This document shows positions 18,917 to 28,531 of a DNA stretch of 40,076 nt, piece after piece. A program made the position numbers and the translations under genes. This DNA is from Planctomycetaceae bacterium (lineage in GTDB: Bacteria; Planctomycetota; Phycisphaerae; Phycisphaerales; SM1A02). Below the pieces are notes generated by a model. It was not told the DNA's origin, made no database searches, and was given only the letters and a program-made list of their open reading frames with translations. The stretch lies in assembly GCA_002684855.1 (NCBI GenBank), contig NYWD01000170.1:1-40076 (forward strand), in the 5' to 3' direction. The number at the start of each line of letters is the position of its first letter. Position 1 is the stretch's first letter.

Positions 18917-19483
18917 ATGTCCGACCGCGAGTTCGAATCCAGTCAGGCGGATCCCCGGGACTCGCCGAGCGCCGAGGAGGTCTTCGAAGTCCTGATGCGC
19001 CAGAACGCCGGGCATCTCATGGCCTTCATTCGCGCCGTCGTTCGGAACAACGCGCTCGCGGAGGATGTCTTCCAGGAGACCTTCATGGTCGCCTGGCGCC
19101 GTTTCGAGGACTTCGATCGAGATCGGCCCTTCGGTCCCTGGCTTCGCGGCATCGCGCATCGGACCGCGCTGGGTCTGATGCGGAAGACGCGCAGGGAGTT
19201 CGCGGTCGACACCTCGATCGTGGAGGTCCTGGAATCGCATGCGGCGCGGTACGAACGAATCTCGATGTCCGAAGACGCCGGCGTCGTCGACATGTTGAAC
19301 GAATGCGTGGGGCGGCTGCCGGACCGGTATCGAGAGGTGATCGAGGTGCTCTATCGAGGGAGGCGTTCCATCGCGGAGGTCGCGGAGGCGACGGATGTCG
19401 GCGCCGAGGCGGTGAAGAAGCGACTCCAGCGGGCGCGGGGAATGATCGCCGACTGCCTGAGGATGAAAGGACTGCTGGCATGA
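18917..19483 (+). CDS. RNA polymerase sigma-70 family (ECF-type) factor
   Basis: Region 2 NALAEDVFQETFMVAWRRFEDFDRDRPFGPWLRGIA; region 4 LPDRYREVIEVLYRGRRSIAEVAEATDVGAEAVKKRLQRARGMI. Confidence 0.9.
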   Translation: MSDREFESSQADPRDSPSAEEVFEVLMRQNAGHLMAFIRAVVRNNALAEDVFQETFMVAWRRFEDFDRDRPFGPWLRGIAHRTALGLMRKTRREFAVDTSIVEVLESHAARYERISMSEDAGVVDMLNECVGRLPDRYREVIEVLYRGRRSIAEVAEATDVGAEAVKKRLQRARGMIADCLRMKGLLA

Positions 19484-20568
19484 CCGATGATCCGGATGTG
19501 CGTCGAGGCGATGCGTCCGAACAGGCCGACGACCGATTCGTCGAGGCCTTGCTGGAGGCCTCGAAGTCCGGGGAGGTCGCCGCGACCGAGGCCCGCATCC
19601 GACGGGGCATGGCCGCGGTTCGCGACGTCGGTCCGGTGGCGGTCGCTTCGAACCGGCGATGGTGGGCCATGGCCGGCGGCCTCGGATCGATCGCGGCGGT
19701 GATGATGCTGGCGGTGTTCCTCCAGGCCACGGAAGTGCGTGCCGATCGGATCATCGCCCGGGTGCTGGCGGCCGAGTCCGCGGTGACGGCGCTGCGATTC
19801 GACGTCCGGCTCGAGGCCCCGGAAGGTCATCGCCATCCGGATCTCGAAGGATCGATCGATCTCCTCGCCCGATCCGACGGGTATCCGCTTCTTCGGTTCG
19901 AAGTCGATCGACCCGTCGACCGGAGTCATGCATGGGGCGTCGACGCGCGAGGAGGCTGGGGCCGGAGCCACAGTGGGATCGTCAGTCGCTTCGCGCGAAC
20001 GGAATGGAGTTCCCGCATCATGGGGGACGGGCTCGATCTCCTGCTCGACGCGATTCCCGGCCTGCTGGATCGCGTGGCCGAAGGGTATGAACTGACCACG
20101 GAGGTCGATCCCGACGACGACGTCACCACGCTGATCGCCGTGAAGAGCGAGACGGATGACGGCTCGAAGTCACCGAACCGGATTCGAATCGAGATCGATC
20201 CGGAGACCGACGAGGTTCGTCGCCTGGTCCTCGTGTGGGATCGGGAATCCGTTCCCCCCGGGCGTCGCGGGTCGCCTTCGAGGCATGGAGGGAGTCCCGA
20301 TCGCGGGCGACCGGGTGGCGACGGACCACCGATGCAGTTCGATCGCCGACCCCCGCCGCCCCCGGGACCGGCGGGGGGAGCCGGCGAACGGCGATTTCGA
20401 CCGCCGCCCGGAAGGCCCGGTCCCGGACGGGATCCGCTGGTCGGCGAGGTGATGCGGACCGAATCGCAGGGGCCGTCGAGGCCGCCCGCGCGAATCACCT
20501 TCGAGCGGGTTCCGGCCTCGGCGTTCACTTCGAGTGATTTCCTGCCCACGGCGTCCGTCGCCGGATGA
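19480..20568 (+). CDS. Membrane protein coupled to the sigma factor, putative anti-sigma factor
   Basis: ATG 19480 overlaps the sigma stop (ATGA). One TM helix (WWAMAGGLGSIAAVMMLAVFL), C-terminal beta-rich region, Pro/Gly/Arg-rich linker. Confidence 0.65.
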   Translation: MTDDPDVRRGDASEQADDRFVEALLEASKSGEVAATEARIRRGMAAVRDVGPVAVASNRRWWAMAGGLGSIAAVMMLAVFLQATEVRADRIIARVLAAESAVTALRFDVRLEAPEGHRHPDLEGSIDLLARSDGYPLLRFEVDRPVDRSHAWGVDARGGWGRSHSGIVSRFARTEWSSRIMGDGLDLLLDAIPGLLDRVAEGYELTTEVDPDDDVTTLIAVKSETDDGSKSPNRIRIEIDPETDEVRRLVLVWDRESVPPGRRGSPSRHGGSPDRGRPGGDGPPMQFDRRPPPPPGPAGGAGERRFRPPPGRPGPGRDPLVGEVMRTESQGPSRPPARITFERVPASAFTSSDFLPTASVAG

Positions 20569-20720
20569 TCGGACCTCGGTTCCGGGTCGCCGTGTTCACC
20601 GGCTTCCATCAAATTCGCGAAGTCGCCGTTTCTTGATGTCCCCGAGTCCGGAACCGGTCCAAGGTATACCGGCGGTTCGACGCCATGAACGACATTCGAT
20701 CGATCTCAGGAGCCTGCAAG

Positions 20721-21827
<1,107 letters not shown>

Positions 21828-21857
21828 ATCGAGCTCGATCCGGTCGAATCGACGATG

Positions 21858-21888
21858 CGGCGGAACGGTCCTTCCGACCGTTCCGCCG
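21858..21888 (+). terminator. Hairpin downstream of the YHYH gene
   Basis: CGGCGGAACGGTC-cttcc-GACCGTTCCGCCG: 13-bp perfect stem, 5-nt loop; weak T run. Confidence 0.65.
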
Positions 21889-21947
21889 TTCGCGTCCGCT
21901 GCACGGAACGACCGTGCTCGACCGATGACCAGTTTCGGAGGTCATTC

Positions 21948-22643
21948 ATGAACGGACCGATCGCCCTGATGCTCTTCCTGCTCGCCGGTGCTTCGTTCGC
22001 GCCTCCCCCCGGGGAATCCTCCGGTCGTTCGGAGGTGGTCGACACGGCGGCCGTGCTGGACCGCTCCCTGCTCGAGGCCGTTCGGCTTCGCGACGCCCGG
22101 AACCAGCCGGGCGGCGACCAGTCGGTCTTCGCCGCGGACGGACCGGGTCTCGTGGTCGTCGTCCTGAGCAGCACGACCTGTCCGATCGCGAACGCCTCCG
22201 TGCCGGAGCTGCGTCGTCTGCATGCGGCGGTCGAGCGGGTCGGCGGTCGGTTGATGCTGGTGCATGCGATGCCGGGCATCACCCCGGAGGCGGCCGTGCT
22301 TCACGCGAAATCACGTCGGCTGCGGATGCCGATCCTGCTCGACGAACGTCACGACCTGGTCTCGCATCTGGACGCGACGGTGGTTCCGGAGGCCTTCGTC
22401 ATGACCCGGGCCGGCGATCGATGGACGATCCGATACCGCGGGCCGCTCGACAACCTGTATGCCGAAATCGGTCGTCGACGTCGAAACGCCACCTCGGCCC
22501 ATGCGCGGGATGCGGTGGCGGCGATCGTCGCGGGCTCGCCGATCGCGCAGCCGGTCCGGCCGGCCGTCGGTTGTCGGATCGATCGGATCGGGACCGGTCC
22601 GACGGAGGATTCGAGGGCTCATCCGGAGACGGCGACGGAATGA
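21948..22643 (+). CDS. Redoxin/thioredoxin-like protein with signal peptide
   Basis: LVVVVLSSTTCPIANASVPELRRLH, MPILLDERHDLVSHLDATVVPEAFVM, YRGPLDN, PIAQPVRPAVGCRI. Start MNGPIAL. Confidence 0.8.
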   Translation: MNGPIALMLFLLAGASFAPPPGESSGRSEVVDTAAVLDRSLLEAVRLRDARNQPGGDQSVFAADGPGLVVVVLSSTTCPIANASVPELRRLHAAVERVGGRLMLVHAMPGITPEAAVLHAKSRRLRMPILLDERHDLVSHLDATVVPEAFVMTRAGDRWTIRYRGPLDNLYAEIGRRRRNATSAHARDAVAAIVAGSPIAQPVRPAVGCRIDRIGTGPTEDSRAHPETATE

Positions 22644-24028
22644 TCTCGCCCGGCACGATGCTCGGCATCCTCTCCGGTCTGCTGGTCGTGATCGCCGATC
22701 CGCCGACCGCGGATCACGGCTTCACGGTCGTCGACGCCTCGGCCACGCGGGCGTCGGACCCGCCGACCTGGAACGGCGAGGTCGCGGACATCATCGAACG
22801 GCGGTGCGTGACCTGTCACGCCTCGGGTGGGGTCGGTCCGTTCGAGCTCGTCGACGCGGCCGGGGTCCGGAATCGGGGGCGATTCCTCCTCGAGGTGATC
22901 GATGGGGGTCGGATGCCTCCCTGGCTTCCGGCGGGATCGGCGTGGATGGATCATCGAACGGTGACCCCCGTGGAACGGGCGAAGCTCGCCGCATGGCTCG
23001 AGGGAGGCGGCCCGGTCGGCGACGGACCTCCGCGAACACTGGTTCCGCCCGGGCCGCCGTCGTTCCGATCCGACGTGGTGCTGGACATGCCCGACGCCTA
23101 CGTCATCCCCGAGGAATCCGATCCCGCCTGGCACGCCGGCGAGATCGACGTCCACGGCGTGACGTTTTCGCTCGGGAACGCCACGCCGCTTCGGGTCCGT
23201 GCGATTCGCCATCGGCCCGCCTCGCCTCAAGCGATGCGGGTGGCCGCTTTCGCGTTCGATGACACGGGTGCCGGACGCTATCTGGACGAGCGTGATTCCA
23301 GGGTGGGTTTTCTCATGGGAGGCGATCCCGGGATCAAGCCCATGGGGGCCGATGGCGTGATCCTCGCCGGGTCCGGTGATTTCAGGCTTCCTCCCGGATT
23401 CCACGTCCCGGTCCCGGTGGAGAGCGATCTGGTGACGCAGTTCCAGTATCGGCCGACCGGGATGCCGGAGCGTCTCCAGGAACGGATCGAAATGGAGCTG
23501 GTACCGGCCGCCGAGGCGTCGCGCCCCATCCGTTGGTTGCCGCTGGCGGTGGGTCGGATCGATCTCGCGGCCGGCGCGACGCAACGCGTGTCTTCCGATC
23601 CCATCGAGCTGGAGCATCCGTTGGAACTCCTTGGAATCTCGCCGAGGGCGATCGAGCTCTGTCGGAGCCTCCGGGTCGTGGTCGAATTCCCGGATGGCCG
23701 ATTCCGGACACTGGTCGACATCCCCGACTGGGATCATCACCAGCGGGAGACCATGCGATTCCGAGATCCCGTCGTCCTTCCTGCGGGATCCCGGCTGCAG
23801 GCGACCTTCGAACTCGACAACACGCCGGAGAATCCAAGAAACCCCGACGATCCGCCCCGGCGGGTCAATCGCGGGCGTCGGACGGGGTTGCTCTCCGCGA
23901 CGCTGCATGTCGCGGCTCGATCCGTGGAAGGCGATCGATATCTGCGTGCGGTGGGACCGGCCTCGATCCGGGATCTTCGCCGAGGCGAGCAGAGGAGACG
24001 GCTCGGGCCAGGCGTTCCGATTCCTTGA
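22640..24028 (+). CDS. Cytochrome c-type heme domain fused to a PHM-like (copper type II monooxygenase-like) domain
   Basis: IIERRCVTCHASGGVGPFEL…GGRMPPWLPAG heme segment; FPDGRFRTLVDIPDWDHHQRETMRFRDPVVLPAGSRLQATFELDNTPENPRNPD matches the PHM-like planctomycete pattern. ATGA overlap with redoxin gene. Confidence 0.75.
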   Translation: MISPGTMLGILSGLLVVIADPPTADHGFTVVDASATRASDPPTWNGEVADIIERRCVTCHASGGVGPFELVDAAGVRNRGRFLLEVIDGGRMPPWLPAGSAWMDHRTVTPVERAKLAAWLEGGGPVGDGPPRTLVPPGPPSFRSDVVLDMPDAYVIPEESDPAWHAGEIDVHGVTFSLGNATPLRVRAIRHRPASPQAMRVAAFAFDDTGAGRYLDERDSRVGFLMGGDPGIKPMGADGVILAGSGDFRLPPGFHVPVPVESDLVTQFQYRPTGMPERLQERIEMELVPAAEASRPIRWLPLAVGRIDLAAGATQRVSSDPIELEHPLELLGISPRAIELCRSLRVVVEFPDGRFRTLVDIPDWDHHQRETMRFRDPVVLPAGSRLQATFELDNTPENPRNPDDPPRRVNRGRRTGLLSATLHVAARSVEGDRYLRAVGPASIRDLRRGEQRRRLGPGVPIP

Positions 24029-24152
24029 TCCTGGAGCCTGCACGGCGTCGGCGAGGCGGCCCGTCGCTAAAAGGACATTGGTGTCCGGAATAATCCGGAA
24101 TCTGGAATCTGCGTTCCCGGTTCGTGAGCGTTCGATTTATTTGGTTTGGTGC

Positions 24153-24180
24153 TTGAAACAGATTATGTTTCATTCATAAT
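24153..24180 (+). promoter_or_regulatory. Sigma70-like promoter for the PEP-CTERM-like gene
   Basis: TTGAAA (24153-24158), 16-nt spacer, CATAAT (24175-24180) in an AT-rich stretch. Confidence 0.6.
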
Positions 24181-24242
24181 CTTGGCTGTAATTTGTTCCA
24201 AGCGTGGTCATTCCCAGGCCACGTCCAAAGGAGATTTCAAAG

Positions 24243-24872
24243 ATGAAGAATGTGTTTCTTGCGGCGGCGATGGCCGCGACGACCACGGCGTTCGCCGCGG
24301 CCGACCTCACGAATGGCGACTTCAGCAACGGCACCGAGGGCTGGAACCAGTTCGGTGGTGCGGAAGGACCCTACGGCGTGGACTTCTTCGGCGGTTCCTC
24401 CGCGGTGGTCGCGTACGGCGATTTCTCGGGCACGCCCAACTACAGCGGTTTCGCGCAGGACCTTGGTTTCTTCGGCGACTATTCGGCCGGTGACACCATC
24501 AACTTCGGTGGGCAGATGTACATCGAGTCCGGCAAGGAACTCTACGGTGACAACAACTGCAACATCCAGCTGAACTTCTGGTACGGCGACGGCACGGCCT
24601 ACGGGTTCACGATCTTCGCCGGAACCGTCAACGCCAACTCGGCGACCGACGTCGTTCAGTCGTTCGACTTCTCGTTCACCCTCGACCAGGGTGCGGCCGA
24701 CGCGACCCGGATCAGCTTCGACTTCAGCTACGTGCAGGCTTCGATTCCCCCCACGGGTGTCGAGAGTGGCGCGGCCTGGGGTACGAACTTCTACGCCAAC
24801 ATCGTGCCCGCCCCGGGTGCGATGGCGCTGCTCGGCATGGCCGGGCTCGCCGGTCGTCGTCGACGCGACTGA
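24243..24872 (+). CDS. Secreted protein with PEP-CTERM-like C-terminal sorting signal
   Basis: Signal peptide MKNVFLAAAMAATTTAFAA; tail VPAPGAMALLGMAGLAGRRRRD (Pro motif, hydrophobic stretch, Arg cluster); AAAGGAG SD. Confidence 0.8.
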   Translation: MKNVFLAAAMAATTTAFAAADLTNGDFSNGTEGWNQFGGAEGPYGVDFFGGSSAVVAYGDFSGTPNYSGFAQDLGFFGDYSAGDTINFGGQMYIESGKELYGDNNCNIQLNFWYGDGTAYGFTIFAGTVNANSATDVVQSFDFSFTLDQGAADATRISFDFSYVQASIPPTGVESGAAWGTNFYANIVPAPGAMALLGMAGLAGRRRRD

Positions 24873-24904
24873 TCCGACCCCGGTCGGTCCATGTGTTCTT
24901 CATC

Positions 24905-24937
24905 GATGGCGGTGCCGTTCCCGGCACCGCCATCTTT
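24905..24937 (+). terminator. Rho-independent terminator
   Basis: GATGGCGGTGCCG-ttcc-CGGCACCGCCATC then TTT: 13-bp perfect stem, 4-nt loop, 33 nt after the stop. Confidence 0.85.
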
Positions 24938-25188
24938 GCGTCCGTCGCGGGCGTCACGGTTCGTGGGGCGTCGCCGCTTCGGAATCCCTCGGAGCGCCGG
25001 GATCGGAATGCGTGAAGGGGCCGGCCGGACTGGACTTCCAGGGTCGGAGCCGAGGACCTTCGAGCTCGATGGGCCGTCGATTCCGGTTCCCCGGTCGGCG
25101 GTCCGCGAATCGGAACGCGGGCGCGGCTCGGCCGGTGCCCGGTGCCGTCGAGAGGTCCCTCCGTCTTCGCCCGGTCCGGGACGGGTGT

Positions 25189-25809
25189 TCACCGCGAATC
25201 GTCGTCGAGCCGGTCCGCGACCCGCTTGAGGTCGGCGGCCATCGACGCGAGGGTCCGCTGGATCTCGTCGAGCGTCGAATCGCCTCCGTCCGCGTGCATG
25301 CGGGCGGCATCGGACTCGTCGGATGCGCGGCCGTCGCTCGAATGATCACGCTGGTCCAGGACGAGTCCCCGGAAGGAGTCGGAGTCGACCACGCCGAGCA
25401 GGCTGACGAGGGCCCCGGGGCCGGACTGGCCGGCGGTCTCGATACCGAGGTTCTTGATTCCCGCCCACCGCATGACGAGTCCCTCGGTGCTGGAGAGATC
25501 GGTGATCTTCTCGAGGGGTATGGTCTTCTCGACCTTGTTCCAGATGCCCTTGCGGACGTGCAGGCTGCGATTCGTGAGCACCGCCGACCAGCTGGCCACG
25601 ACTCGTTGGAGCCAGATGCGATAGCCGAGGGCGATCAACAGGGTGAGGGGGATCGTCACGATGAGGATCGAAATCGGAACGAGTCCGAAGTAGTGGTACC
25701 GGATGATCGACCTCGCATCGAATTCGGCGACCGCGATCACCCTTTCGCCACGCGCGAGCTCGATCTCGATGTCCGGGGCGGTGGCCGACGCGTCTTCAGG
25801 AGTGCTCAT
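25189..25809 (-). CDS. PH-domain (bPH2-like) membrane protein
   Basis: Two TM helices, then WSAVLTNRSLHVRKGIWNKVEKTIPLEKITDLSSTEGLVMRWAGIKNLGIETAG. Confidence 0.8.
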   Translation of the reverse strand: MSTPEDASATAPDIEIELARGERVIAVAEFDARSIIRYHYFGLVPISILIVTIPLTLLIALGYRIWLQRVVASWSAVLTNRSLHVRKGIWNKVEKTIPLEKITDLSSTEGLVMRWAGIKNLGIETAGQSGPGALVSLLGVVDSDSFRGLVLDQRDHSSDGRASDESDAARMHADGGDSTLDEIQRTLASMAADLKRVADRLDDDSR

Positions 25810-25880
25810 GGGGCCAATCTAGCGAAACCCCGGATGGGGGGTGCGTCGTCCCGGATCGCGGATGGTGGCGGAATGAACGA

Positions 25881-25902
25881 CGCCCGGCGAGCTCGCCGGG
25901 CG
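25881..25902 (-). terminator. 22-bp perfect palindrome after the glycosidase gene, probable terminator hairpin
   Basis: CGCCCGGCGAGCTCGCCGGGCG is its own reverse complement; 44 nt past the minus-strand CDS end at 25946. Confidence 0.55.
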
Positions 25903-25945
25903 CCGTGGTTCCTGCTTCGGCCGGGCATGCCGGATCCGGACGCGT

Positions 25946-28003
25946 TCATTCGGGGCAGGGGCCCCACGCGGCGAGGATCACGGCGATGTCCTGCTGGTCG
26001 ACGAAACCGTCGCCGTTGGCGTCGGCATCACCCGCCGTGGTGCTGTAGAAGTTCATCAGCACGATCCCCAGGTCCCAGGCGTCGATCCGGCGGTCGTTGT
26101 TGAGGTCGAGCGGACAGGGCGGCGGTGGGGGCGGGCCGTCCCAGACGATGTCGGAGATGTAGATCTCCCGGGCGCCGTCGTCTCCGAATCCCTGCGAGTA
26201 GGTCCAGCCGAAGCCGATCACCACGTCGTCGTATTCGATGCCCTCGAGGGGAATCGAGATCTCGGTGGGTTCCAGCGGCAGTTCGACACCGTCGAGGTTG
26301 ACGGCGAATCCGTCGGTTCCCTCGGTGCCGACGAAGAAGTCGAGCACCGTCCCGGGCTTGTCGCTCCACGCCAGGAAGCGGACCGCGGTTCCACCCGGCA
26401 TGATCGCCAGTCCGGGCGCGGTGCCCCAGTTGTTCGTGGGATGCTGCCAGGCGCAGCCCGCCCAGATCGCGATCGGGGGCGCGTTCACGGTGAACTTGTG
26501 GGCGGTTCCGCCGCAGGCCCCGTTCGGGGAATCGGTGTTGCTGCGGTTCAGGATCCACGACGCCCCCATGAACCCGCTGGGGCCGTAGTAGTCGTCGAGC
26601 GGGAACGGCATCGGGACCTCGCCGTCGGGGATCTCGCCGTCCACGAAGAACGGGGCCGAAGCGACACCGGTCCGGCCGCTGCCGTCCCGGGCCCAGCCGA
26701 CCAGCCGATACGCGCCCGGGGCCTCGGGCACCTCGATCTCGAGGGTGAGGTCACCACCCTGCACGATGAAGTCGCACGCGCCGGTGGTCTCCCAGAGGTA
26801 TCCGCCGTCGGCGTCGAAGACCTCGCGTCCGATCAGCCAGTCGACCTCGAGGGCGTCCCCCTCCGGGTCGGTCGCCAGGAGTTCCGCCTGGATGAACTCG
26901 CCGGCCTGGTAGGTGGGGCAGTTGAGACCCGTGATGCCGGTGACGACCGGTGACAGATTCGGGGCCGGAGTGCCGTTCCACGCCTCGTACAGCACGTCGA
27001 TGCATTCGGTCGGGCGTCCTTCGTGATCGAACATCGTCCACCAGGAGTCGATCGGTGATTCGAGCGTGTCCCAGGCGAACGCGAATCCTCCGAGACAGCG
27101 ATCCGACTCGCTTTCGATCGCGTCGATCCAGCCGTTCCGATACCAGTCCGCCTTCACGTGGTTGGAATGCTCGATCCGGGTGTTCCAACTGCACTGCGGG
27201 GAACTCCACCATCCCTGCGGCCCGTATTCGGGGATGAAGTAGGGGCGATCCCAGGGACCGTTCTCGACCTTGTCGCGGATCTGCGGCATGGTCTCGTAGG
27301 CGTTGATTCCCCAGATGTCGATGTTGGGGCACCAGTTGGCAAGCTGCGTGGCGTTGTCGATCTCGTGCCAGTCGCCGGTCTCCGCCGTGACCGCGACGGT
27401 GGGGTGATTCGGGTCGACCTCCTTGACCATCGCCGCGGTCTGGTTGATCGCCCGCCAGATCATCCTGACCTCGAGGGTCTGCGCGTCCGCTTCCGCGGTC
27501 AGGTGGGCCATCTCGTTGCCAACCCCCCACGCGATCAGTGCGGGGTGATCCTTGTAGAGCTCCACCTGGATGCGCAGGTCCTCGATCTGGGCGAGGACCG
27601 CATTCACGTTGGTGTAGTCGAAGAACGCGCCGGCGCTGTCGACGTGGCCGAGTGGGTGGTCCATCCAGAGCCCGAGGAAGACGCCGAGGCCCTGCTCATG
27701 GGCCGCATCGAGGATCCCCATCGTTCCGGGACCGGTCGCCCAGAGTCGGATGCAGTTGCCGCCGGCGTTCCGCAGTTCGGTGAAGAGATCGATCAGTTCC
27801 GGACTGACGCCGCCGCGCACGATGCATCCACCGCGGATGAAGAACGGTTCGCCGTCGCGAAGGAGCCGCCACCCATCCTTGGTCTGCTCCACCTGCACGA
27901 TGCTCGGGCCGTCCCCGGCGCCACCCTCGGCGATCGCGGGGTCCGGGAGGGCGAACGCCATCGAGAGGAGAAGGGCGAGCAGGGGCGTCGGTCGGAGGTT
28001 CAT
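25946..28003 (-). CDS. Secreted TIM-barrel glycoside hydrolase (GH2/GH5-like) with C-terminal dockerin-type repeat
   Basis: FFIRGGCIVRGGVSPELIDLF, ALIAWGVGNEMAH (acid/base), YFIPEYGPQGWW (nucleophile), C-terminal CPLDLNNDRRIDAWDLGIVLMNFYS…ADANGDGFVDQQDIAVILAAWGPC. Confidence 0.85.
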   Translation of the reverse strand: MNLRPTPLLALLLSMAFALPDPAIAEGGAGDGPSIVQVEQTKDGWRLLRDGEPFFIRGGCIVRGGVSPELIDLFTELRNAGGNCIRLWATGPGTMGILDAAHEQGLGVFLGLWMDHPLGHVDSAGAFFDYTNVNAVLAQIEDLRIQVELYKDHPALIAWGVGNEMAHLTAEADAQTLEVRMIWRAINQTAAMVKEVDPNHPTVAVTAETGDWHEIDNATQLANWCPNIDIWGINAYETMPQIRDKVENGPWDRPYFIPEYGPQGWWSSPQCSWNTRIEHSNHVKADWYRNGWIDAIESESDRCLGGFAFAWDTLESPIDSWWTMFDHEGRPTECIDVLYEAWNGTPAPNLSPVVTGITGLNCPTYQAGEFIQAELLATDPEGDALEVDWLIGREVFDADGGYLWETTGACDFIVQGGDLTLEIEVPEAPGAYRLVGWARDGSGRTGVASAPFFVDGEIPDGEVPMPFPLDDYYGPSGFMGASWILNRSNTDSPNGACGGTAHKFTVNAPPIAIWAGCAWQHPTNNWGTAPGLAIMPGGTAVRFLAWSDKPGTVLDFFVGTEGTDGFAVNLDGVELPLEPTEISIPLEGIEYDDVVIGFGWTYSQGFGDDGAREIYISDIVWDGPPPPPPCPLDLNNDRRIDAWDLGIVLMNFYSTTAGDADANGDGFVDQQDIAVILAAWGPCPE

Positions 28004-28063
28004 GTATTCGGGGTCCGGGGAGGAGGGGACGGGACGGGGGTGGGGGTCGCCGCCGGTTCGTCG

Positions 28064-28092
28064 AGAATACGCAATGAAAACTCACCAGACAA
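28064..28092 (-). promoter_or_regulatory. Weak candidate promoter for the glycosidase gene
   Basis: Minus strand TTGTCT, 17-nt spacer, TATTCT; each box 4/6. Confidence 0.3.
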
Positions 28093-28271
28093 TCGAACGA
28101 ACGTCATTCGAGCAATCAAGAAGCAAGACTCCGGGAATGATCCCGCGACCGAATCGAGACGAATCAAACGCGGATGTCCGAGTCCGAAAAAACGGAAAGT
28201 TTCCCGGCCCGCGCACGTGTTTTCACGCCCTGTCGATTTGTCGCATGAAATCGGAAAAGTGACTCGAAATA

Positions 28272-28300
28272 TTGGAACGAGGGGGCTTTAGGCGTAGCAT
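28272..28300 (+). promoter_or_regulatory. Weak candidate promoter for the dockerin protein at 28532
   Basis: TTGGAA, 17-nt spacer, TAGCAT (28295-28300); each box 4/6. Confidence 0.25.
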
Positions 28301-28531
28301 TGGAACAGTTGGAACAGTCCGCGGGACCCTCCGGCAAAGCAGTCCGTTCCTTCGTTCGTCCCCTTCGTCACCCCCCCGTCGTGAAGAGCAGTGGTCAGCC
28401 ATCGACGACGCTCGCGAGCGACATGATCGCGGGGAATTCTTCAGCCTGCAGATCCTCCGCGAGACCCGACCTCGACTCGCGACCTCCGGCCCGGCATCGA
28501 CTTCGCCTCCCTCAGAAACAGGAGTACATCC

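Noticed and set aside
20663-20670. GGTATACC palindrome before the YHYH gene considered as a -10 element
   Set aside because: No -35 box at acceptable spacing (TTGATG is about 26 nt upstream); not callable.
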